From the NCBI GenBank assembly GCA_023101885.1, contig JALPQD010000359.1, positions 744,001 to 808,000 of the forward strand: a stretch of 64,000 bases of DNA, in the 5' to 3' direction. The first letter of the stretch is position 1; every line of letters begins with the position of its first letter. The notes under the pieces were generated by a model. It saw only the letters and a list, made by a program, of their open reading frames with translations, had not been told where the DNA came from and did no database searches. The DNA is from Typhlomys cinereus (Eukaryota; Chordata; Mammalia; Rodentia; Platacanthomyidae). Positions 56,116-64,000 of this stretch are shown one piece after another. A program made the position numbers and the translations under genes.

Positions 56116-56962
56116 GCCCACCCGCCTGCCTGCCTGAGACGGGACTCGCTCCAGGTCGGTGGGTCCTCCATCCCAGGTGAGTTACCCAGCCCGCAGGTAG
56201 CCCCTTGACTCAGCTCCTCCCACTAGCCAGCCTGGGGAATATCCAGCCTGGGGAATATCCAGTTTGCCCCAGCCCCTTTTTCCTCCTGCCCGCCTGCCCA
56301 GCTGACCCGGACAGGACTTGCTCTGGGTCCTCCATCCCTGGAGCCTGGGTGGGCCACTAAGCCAAGTCCCAGGTCCCAGGTGAAGAGTTCTGCCATCACC
56401 ATCAGGCCCTCAGCCCCTTGACCCATCGGGGACCTTCGCTCATGATCCATAAAGGAAACACTATTACTCAGAATTCAACAGAATCGAAAGAAAACCCAAG
56501 CAAAGCTCTAAGGGACAAAGGCCATACATCTGAAGTCCTCTAAAATCATCCTATCACATGGGAGAGATTCTTCACATCCAGCCCAAAGATAAATAAACCT
56601 CTTTTTTTTTTAACCATACTGCTCCTTTTTAGTATTAATCACTGTAGATTAACTTTTCCATACAGCCACCCCAAAAATATATACAACTCTAGGGATTATA
56701 CCACTCACCCTCACATATCACCAAGATACTAAGTCATAAAAGTGTACTACCATACTAATATTCACCCCCTGTCTACTTAACCTGACTTAACTGATAGACT
56801 AACAGCCTAATAGCCTCATCTAGGAAATAATACTAACAACAGACAAACGAACACAACTGCAAGGCAAGCACTAGTAATAACTGCCCGAGAGTAGTAATAC
56901 CAACTAAATCAGTTCAGTCAAAAACATACAGAAACTGAAAGGTCTTAAGAGATGAAAAGACA
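56116..56962 (+). promoter_or_regulatory. L1-D 5' UTR/internal promoter, type 1
   Basis: An 847-bp leader aligned with that of L1-B (same landmarks, same order). A tandem 17-bp duplication 'cagcctggggaatatc' lies at 56228-56262. The GC-rich distal part contains few intact CpGs compared with L1-B, consistent with age. It joins the common ~50-bp pre-ORF1 segment at 'aaatcagttcagtcaaaaac'. Confidence 0.72.
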
Positions 56963-57990
56963 ATGCCCAAGTCAAAGTGCAGATACATGAGAAACAAAAC
57001 CCAGGAAGACAAATCTCCCACCGAAAGAATTAACCTCATAATGATGGAATCCAACGAGAACAAATTCACAGATAATAGCCAAGAAAGCCAGACCCAAGAT
57101 AGCGACTTTCAAAATATGATAATTACCATGATTGATACTATGAAAGAGGAAATCCGGAACACAACAGACACTTGGAGGAGTTCAGAAAAACAGTTCAAGA
57201 AACAAAAAATAGACATAGAGCAGTTAAAACAGTCTCAGGCAAAGTTTAAAATTGAACTAAAAGACAAGTTATCTTCAACCCAAAACTCAGCAGAGAGTCT
57301 TATCAGCAGAACTAATGAAGCAGAAAATAGAATTTCAGATCTTGAAGACAAAGTGGGAGAATTAACCAACTCAATGGAAGAGGTTCTTAAAGGCAAAAAG
57401 GTACTTGAGAGGAATATTCAGGAGATATGGGACACCCTGAAGAAGGCTAACATGCACATTCATGGAATACCAGACCAAGAATACCAAAATAACACACCTG
57501 AGGAAATTTTTCAAATTATCATAAATGAAAACTTCCCTCAACTAAAGAATGAAAGGCCCATCCTAATACAACAGACATTCCACACCCCAAACAGATATGA
57601 CCAAAATAGAAAATCGCCATGCCAAATATAGTCAAAACACTCCACATTCAAGACAAAGAAAAGGTGCTGAAAGCTTCAAGAGAAAAAAAGCAAGTCACTT
57701 TTAAAGGTAAAACTATTAAAATAACAAATGACTTCTCAATGGAAACAGTAAAAGCAAGATGAGCTTGGAGAGATGTACTTCAAGTATTAAATGAGCAAAA
57801 GTGCCAACCCAGACTGAAATACCCGCCAAAACTATCTGTCATGATTGAGGGAGAAAGAAAAGTTTTCCAGCACAAAGACAACTTGAAGGGATACATATCT
57901 ATCAAACCAGGCCTTCAAAAAATGCTAGAAATGATACTCAAGCTTGAAGATAAGAACAACCATATCCAGGAGGACAGAAGGGAAGTATAA
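56963..57990 (+). pseudogene. L1-D ORF1, broken
   Basis: Begins MPKSKCRYMRNKTQED; open for 222 codons to a TAG at 57629-57631. A 37-bp deletion relative to L1-C follows 'gaaatccgg' (57158), and one extra base about 50 bp further on (near 57211) restores the frame. Part of the coiled coil is therefore replaced by about 18 out-of-frame residues. A one-base deletion near 57620 then causes the stop. Downstream codons for the C-terminal domain persist, with one further in-frame-type TGA ('gcaagatgag') and the ancestral stop at 57988-57990. Confidence 0.9.
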
Positions 57991-58045
57991 TACCACCAAA
58001 GCATAAATATCAAACAGCACACTTACAAAATCTACTAAACAAAAA

Positions 58046-61000
58046 ATGTCCAGAATTAAAAATAATTTCTCCATTATAACATTAAATGTCAATGGTATTA
58101 ACTCACTGATTAAGAGACACAGATAACAAACTTGGATTAAAAACCACAATCCAACAATCTGCTACCTTCAGGAAACTCATCTCACCACAAAAGATAGGCA
58201 CATCTTAAGAATGAAAGGCTGGTCCAAAATCTTGCAAGCTAATGGAACCAGGAAACAGGCAGGGATAGTCTTTATGCTTTCAGACAAAGTGGACTTCAAA
58301 CCAAAGAAAATCATAAGAGACACAGATGGATACTACATTTTAGTCACAGGTACAATTCACCAGGAAGACTCACAATACTGAACATATATGCATCCAATAC
58401 GGGCCCCTCCGCATTCATTAAGAAAACCCTACAGCATCTAAAGCGAGAAATCAACCCCCAAACTATAATTGTTGGGGATTTCAACACTGCCCTCTCAACA
58501 CGGGATAGATCAACAAGCCAAAAGCTTAACAGAGACACTTTGGAACTCAACCAAATCCTTAAAGAAATGGACTTTTCAGATCTCTATCAAACTTTTCATC
58601 CACACACCAAAGAATACACATTTTTCTCAGCAGCATATGGAACTTTCTCCAAAATAGATCACATATTGGGCCACAAAATGAATCTCTACATATACAGGAA
58701 AGTTGAAATTCTAGCCTGTATCCTATCAGACCACCATGGTCTAAAACTTGACATCCACAACACAATAAACAACACTAACTCCTGGAAACTTAACACTATC
58801 ATGCTGAATGAGAATTGGACTCAGGAAGAAATTAAAAAGGAAATTCAAGATTTCCTGAAAGTGAAAAATAGTGAAAGTACAACTTATCAAAATCTTTGGG
58901 ACACAATGAAAGATGTCCTAAGAGGTAAGTTCATAGCTCTTAATGCCTACATCAAAAAAATGAAAACATCAGAAATAAATAACTTAACAATGCAGCTGAA
59001 AGTTTTAGAGACACTAGAGCAATCTGATCCCAAAAGCAGTAGAAGAGAGGAGATTAGCAAAATAAAGGGAGAAATATCTGAAATTGAGATTAGGAAAATG
59101 ATACAGAGAATCAAAAAGCTGGTTCTTTGAAAAAATCAATAAGATTGATACACCCCTAGCTAAATTAACCAAAAGCAAGAGAGAAAAAACACAAATTAAC
59201 AAAATTAGAAATAAAAATGGAGTTATCACTATGGATACCCAAGAAATTCAGAGTATTATAACGTCATGTTTCAAAAACTCATACTCTGTGAAATTTGACA
59301 ACACAAAAGGAATGGATGAATTCCTAAGTAAGTACAACTTATTGAAATTGAATCAGGAAGTTATGAATTATTTAAATAGTCTTATAACATATGAGGAAAT
59401 CGATGAAGTAATCTCTAATCTTCCCACCAAGAATGTCCTGGACCAGATGGATTCAGCACAGAGTTCTACCAGACATTTAAGGAGCTAATAACACCAATAC
59501 TCCTTAAACTATTCCATCAAATAGCAAAAGAAGGAACACTACCAGATTCTTTGTACAAAGCTGATATCATCTTAATCCCAAAACCTAATTAAGATACACT
59601 TAAAAAAGAAAACTATAAGTCAATCTCTTTGATGAACACAGATGCAAAGATTCTCAACATAATCTTAGCAAATCAGATTCAAAAACATATCCAAAAGATC
59701 ATTCACAGGGATCAAGTAGGCTTTATTCCAGGCACACAAGGTTGGTTCAACATATGCAAATATAATCCACCATATAAACCAGTCTAAAATCCACATGATA
59801 CTCTCGATATATGCAGAAAAAGGTTTTTATAAGATCCAACAGTGTTTTATGATCAAAACTCTAGAGACAGTTGGAATGGAAGGAACTTTTGTCAATATAA
59901 TAAAAGCTGTCTACAACAAGCCAACAGCAAGGATTATACTCAATGGGGAAAACCTTGAAGCATTCCTGCGTCGATCAGGAACTAGATAATTCTGTCCACT
60001 CTCATCACTTCTATTCAATATTGTACTTGAAGTCTTAGCCGAAGCCATTTAAGACAAGAAAAGGACATAAGAGGGATTCAAATCGGCAAGGAAGAAGTCA
60101 AGTTATCTTTATTTACAGATGACATGATCTTATACCTGAATGATTCCAAAAACTCCACCAGGAAACTTCTGGAACTAATACAGAAGTTCAGCAGGGTAGC
60201 AGGATACAAAGTAAACATACAAAAATCAGTGGCTTTTCTATACGCCAATGATGAAAGAAGTGAAAAAGCCCTAAGAGAAACAATCCCATTTATACTATAG
60301 CCCCTAAAAAATGAAATGCCTTGGTATAAGCTAACCAGGCAAGTGAGAGATCTTTACAATGAAAACTTTAAAACTCTAAAGAAAGAAATTATAGAAGACA
60401 CTAGAAGATGGAAAGATCTGCCATGTTCCTAGATTGGCAGAATCAATATCCTAAAAATGACCATCTTACTACAGGCAATATACAGATTCAATGCTATACC
60501 AATTAAAATCCCAAAGCAATTCTTTAAAGAAGTTGACCAAAAAATCTCAACGTTCTTATGGAGGCACAAAAGACCCAGGATAGCAAAAACAATCTTGAGT
60601 AACAAAAACACTGCTGGAGGTATCACCATAGCAAACCTTAGTCTATACTACCAATCCATAGTTATAAAAACAGCCTGGTACTGGCTCCAAAACAGACACA
60701 CAGATCAATGGATAAGGGTTGAAGACCCAGATATAAGCCCACACAACTACAGTCATTTGATCTTTGACAAAAGGACCCAAAAAATCCAATGGAAAAAGAA
60801 CAACATCTTCAACAAATCGTGCTGGCAAAACTGTATTTCCACATGCAGAAGATTAAAACTTGTCACCCTGTACAAGACTTAATTCCAAATGGATCAAGGA
60901 CCTCAATCAATATAAGGCCAGAGACTATAAAGACCTTAGTTGAAAGGGTAGGGAACTCCCTGGAGCTCATTGGATTAGGCCAACTGTTCCTAATTGGAAA

Positions 61001-61828
61001 TCCAAATAGTGCAGTCAATACAACCAACACTCAACAGATGGGATCTTATGAAATTTAAGAGCTTCTGTTCAGATAAAGTGGTTGTAACTCAAGCACAAAG
61101 GCAACTCACAGAATGGGAGAAAACCTTCACTAACCACATATCTGATAGAGCTCTATTATCCAGAGTACACAAAGAACTTAGAGAACTAAACACCAAGGAA
61201 ACAATTGGCCCAATTAAAAAATGGGCCTTGGAACTTAAACTTTACCAAAGACGAAATTAAAATGTCTAACAAATATCTTAAAAAATGCTCCACTTCCTTA
61301 GCCATCAGGGAAATGCAAATCAAAACCACCCTGAGATATCATCTCACCCCGGTCAGGATGGCAAAAATCCACAATACAAACAACACCAAGTTCTGGAGAG
61401 GATGTGGAGAGAGGGGAACTCTCCTACATTGCTGGTGGGAATGCAGGCTCATACAACCACTCTGGCGAGCCATCTGGAGATTCTTAAAGAAGTTAAAGAT
61501 TGAAATGCCATATGACCCTGTGATTCCACTTTTGGGAATAATCCCCCATATAGCAAATATTCACCTCGATAGCACAAGGACGACCATGTTCATAGCAGCA
61601 CTGTTTACAATAGCAAAATCGTGGAATCAACCCAAATGTCCAACAGTTGACGAGTAGATAAGGAAAATGTGGTACATTTATACAATGGAATACTACTCAG
61701 CCATCAAAAATGATGAATTAATGCAGTTTGCCAGGAAATGGATGGAATTAGAAACAATTATATTGAGTGAAGTATCCCAGACACAGAAAATTAAGCACCG
61801 TATATCCTCCCTAATAGGTGGATCCTAG
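58046..61828 (+). pseudogene. L1-D ORF2, broken
   Basis: Aligned start at 58046; in-frame TAA at codon 27 (58124-58126) and a one-base deletion near 58367, both shared with L1-B. Open pieces: 58540-59130 (EN second half), 59231-59488, 60457-60882 and 61205-61657 (Cys-rich '[18 protein letters not shown]', first Cys replaced by Phe). The RT 'FADD' site reads 'LFTDD' (60111-60125), so the catalytic motif has also lost a residue. The C-terminal frame retains the base missing from A, B and C. Ancestral stop at 61826-61828. Confidence 0.9.
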
Positions 61829-62862
61829 TACCAAACCCACTTAGAGACACATTCAAAGATAAATCTCTGTAATACCTACAGAAATTGCAAAGATTATAAC
61901 AGGAGAGAAGGGGAAGGAAGGCCCCACCAGAAACAAGGAGAGAGGGGATCATGCTACAGCAGAGATAATAGGCCACAATCAACAACTGTAAGTAAGAAAT
62001 GAGACATCTGTTTAAGCTCACAGACTGTCCTTCCTGGTCATTTGCTACTGATGGGGTATGATCTTACCAGAAAGGGAGGGCGTACAGTCTGGCAGATAGA
62101 AGATAACCATTTTGCAATGGGAGACTGACCCACCACCCCTCACTGAAGTCTCCTACTCTTATTCTCTACCTTTGAATCTATCCTTATAATAAGACTATTT
62201 TAACAGCTTTTTATCTCTGGCCAGGGGGTGTCATCCAATACCCATCAGGATGGAGCCAAGGGCACTGCAGGAGCAGCAAAACTGGAAAAAAAATCAACAA
62301 ACCATTAATTCAGAACATCAGAAACTCTATATCAACCACCTGGAATCAGGCCTGCCTGATCTCTCCCCATCCTGAAGCTCAGTGAAATTAGTGGAAGAGG
62401 GGGTGGTAAGCTTGTAAGAGTACAAGGATCGGAGGAGTCATGATATGCAAGATACTCACACAAATTAGGGCCCAAGCAATTATAATAGGACTGCATGATC
62501 TGCGCAATGACCAACATATCATTGACCCCCTCAAAATCTAGCATGGACTAAAGGCACTAGGATCCTTATAAGCAAGGGATTAACAGTCACAATGTTCCTA
62601 TTCTTAAGGGGAACACAAGAAAGAGTTCTAGGAAATGCCACTGAGTCCTTACACCTCATCAGAGAGGAGAACCCAGAGGAAAGTTTGATATACACATTAA
62701 AGGATGCTTCAGAGATGGGTGGACGGGGCACTGGGAGAAAGGGAGGTGGGGGGGAAGGAAGGGGAAAAAGGGTGAGGGAGTAGAGAGGTCCAGGGAGGGG
62801 TGGAGGAAGGGAGGAGACAGGGGTACCTATTACATTTGTGTGAGCAGAAAAATAAAAAAAAA
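61829..62862 (+). other. L1-D 3' UTR with G-rich tract and poly-A
   Basis: Body colinear with the other L1 3' UTRs. The G-rich polypurine tract is at about 62717-62822 and includes 'gggaggtgggggggaagg'. Ends 'cctattacatttgtgtgagcag' plus an A-rich tail. Confidence 0.85.
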
Positions 62863-62878
62863 AGAAAGAGTTGAGATA
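62863..62878. repeat. Target-site duplication of L1-D, right copy
   Basis: Exact second copy of AGAAAGAGTTGAGATA after the poly-A tail. Confidence 0.94.
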
Positions 62879-63115
62879 TACATGCTTTCTCACTTAGCAT
62901 GGTTGTAAGCCAAAATATCTCAGAGCACTTAACCAGTTTTCTCCCATCTTATTCATCTATCCAGGTAATGTTCCCAACCACTATGCAGTAGGTCCTCCCA
63001 TATCAATTAGATAATCTCCTATGGACTTGCTCAGGCCTTTCCTTAAACCCTAAATCATCACATATGTGCAAGAAGACTCAAGCCTCAATTATCATGACGA
63101 TACAAAAATCTGTAA
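62879..63115 (+). repeat. Interspersed repeat family R, copy 4, right part
   Basis: 'tctcacttagcatggttgtaagccaa', 'ccatcttattcatctatccagg', 'ccatatcaattagataatctcctatgg', 'aatcatcacatatgtgcaagaag' and 'tgacgatac..aatctgtaactggcaca' match the 3' half of the R copies, completing the element interrupted by L1-D. Confidence 0.72.
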
Positions 63116-64000
63116 CTGGCACAAACGCTATGTTATATGGGGCCATCCTATGGCAGCGCCTTACATGTTTCTATGATATTTTGTAGCTGTTCCACTGGAC
63201 CATGGCTGAAAATGTGTCTCACAGATGGCTCTGATCATTTGCTGGCATTTAGAGGACAAAACACAAGTATACATACAACACATTTTCCACGAATTGCAAA
63301 AAATCCTCTATTATTAGCAGAAATATTGAAGGGGAATGACAAAACCAAACTTCAAAAGGTTACATTTGGTCTAGAAAATAATGCTACATTTTTATGTCAA
63401 GGATGTACATGTGACTCTTTCTACAAGTAATATTAATAATGATGTTATGAAAAATATTTGTCTGGTGAATTCCATAGGCAGATAAGAAATGGAAAGCCAA
63501 GATAAAGTCAATTTCCAGGATTTCAAAACCAGGATACAAAGTTAAGATTCTAGTGTTAGGTGTGGGACTCCTAACTGGGAGACTTGGCTGCCTCTGAGGT
63601 GGGGGAGGACAGGGAGGGTTGAAAGGCTGAGAAAGCGTGGACCCTTCTTATGTCACAGAAAGCAGCAAAACCATTGAGAGCATGGACCCTTCTTATATCA
63701 CAGCAAGTAGCAAAACTATTGAATCAGAAAGGCCGCCAAGTCACTGCTTATGTCCAGATCAACTTTTGTTGCTGGAAGTACATGCTGTATATCAGTCAGA
63801 ACCATATTTGGCCAACTAAGGGATAATTTTTACAATAATATGAATTGTGAACAAAGCACAGACCATTTTATTTTATGAAGATCAAACTCTTGGGTTAGGG
63901 ACATTTTGTAAGTAGAAAACAGCAGATATTCTAACGTATTCAGAGATGTGGTAAACAAGGAAGAGTGAGGCAAAATTTCTAATTAAGACAGCTGGCAGAG
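63116..64000. other. Non-coding right end of window
   Basis: No gene or known repeat. A 97-codon frame at 63137-63430 has no motif I recognise. A 45-bp tandem duplication lies at about 63637-63726. Confidence 0.45.
63637..63726 (+). repeat. 45-bp tandem duplication
   Basis: Two adjacent 45-bp units beginning '(a/g)tggacccttcttatgtcac' and 'atggacccttcttatatcac', each ending near 'attga(g/a)(a/t)(g/c)'. They differ at a handful of positions. Because 45 is a multiple of three, an open frame runs through both; no gene is implied. Confidence 0.85.

Larger units (their letters stand above)
56116..62862 (+). mobile_element. L1-D: end-to-end LINE-1, inactivated
   Basis: 6.75 kb: 5' UTR type 1 (56116-56962), ORF1 (56963-57990, broken), ORF2 (58046-61828, broken), 3' UTR with G-rich tract (62720-62820), 'tgtgtgagcagaaaaat' and poly-A (62851-62862). 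Boundaries come from a perfect 16-bp TSD. The decay of ORF2 is strong, but one ~0.83-kb tract is nearly identical to L1-B. Confidence 0.95.

Noticed and set aside
63137..63430. 97-codon plus-strand frame
   Set aside because: No motif recognised; begins just after the R repeat. Kept only as a note.

Overview
The window is non-genic chromosomal DNA from a mammal, almost certainly a rodent. It is dominated by LINE-1 (L1) retrotransposons, with tRNA-derived SINEs of B2/B3/B4 type and many (CA)n, (GA)n and purine-tract microsatellites. The SINE heads (a 'ggctggagaggtggctcaggggttaag'-like A-box region and a 'gagttcggatcc' B box) point to a myomorph-type rodent. The genus cannot be fixed from sequence alone; a dipodoid (jerboa or jumping-mouse group) is only a guess. 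I find no host protein-coding gene, no structural RNA gene and no CRISPR array. Every long open frame belongs to an L1 or is a low-complexity shadow.

Four L1 elements are complete from end to end, each bounded by a target-site duplication (TSD) readable in the sequence. L1-A is on the minus strand at 2090-8407 (14-bp TSD). L1-B is on the minus strand at 28760-41752 (16-bp TSD). L1-C is on the plus strand at 34220-40535, inserted inside ORF1 of L1-B (13-bp TSD). L1-D is on the plus strand at 56116-62862 (16-bp TSD), inserted inside an older ~0.4-kb repeat. L1-C is the best preserved: its ORF1 is open throughout, and its ORF2 keeps endonuclease and reverse-transcriptase motifs but has two nonsense codons and one single-base deletion. 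A, B and D are heavily broken.

The four elements carry two unrelated 5' UTRs in front of the same ORF1. A and C have a ~0.4-kb GC-rich leader with a partly repeated unit. B and D have a ~0.8-kb leader. B and D also share a >99% identical ~0.83-kb tract, including the same inactivating lesions, although flanking L1 sequence differs much more. B and C share two ORF2 C-terminal lesions. This suggests gene conversion or spread of already defective copies.

Layout: 1-2075 sparse sequence with one old repeat; 2.1-8.4 kb L1-A; 8.4-16.3 kb old repeats, SINEs and microsatellites; 16.3-22.1 kb a graveyard of short L1 3' ends; 22-28.7 kb unique sequence with SINEs and ancient L1 pieces; 28.7-41.8 kb the nested L1-B/L1-C pair, which forms a large imperfect palindrome; 42-53.7 kb a long CTTC tract, 5'-truncated L1s, SINEs and an ancient L1 split by a SINE; 53.7-54.6 kb a minisatellite split by a repeat; 55.9-63.1 kb the repeat split by L1-D; then a short unique tail. 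No undescribed functional system is visible. The most noteworthy signals are the L1 mosaicism, the leader switch and the nested insertions.
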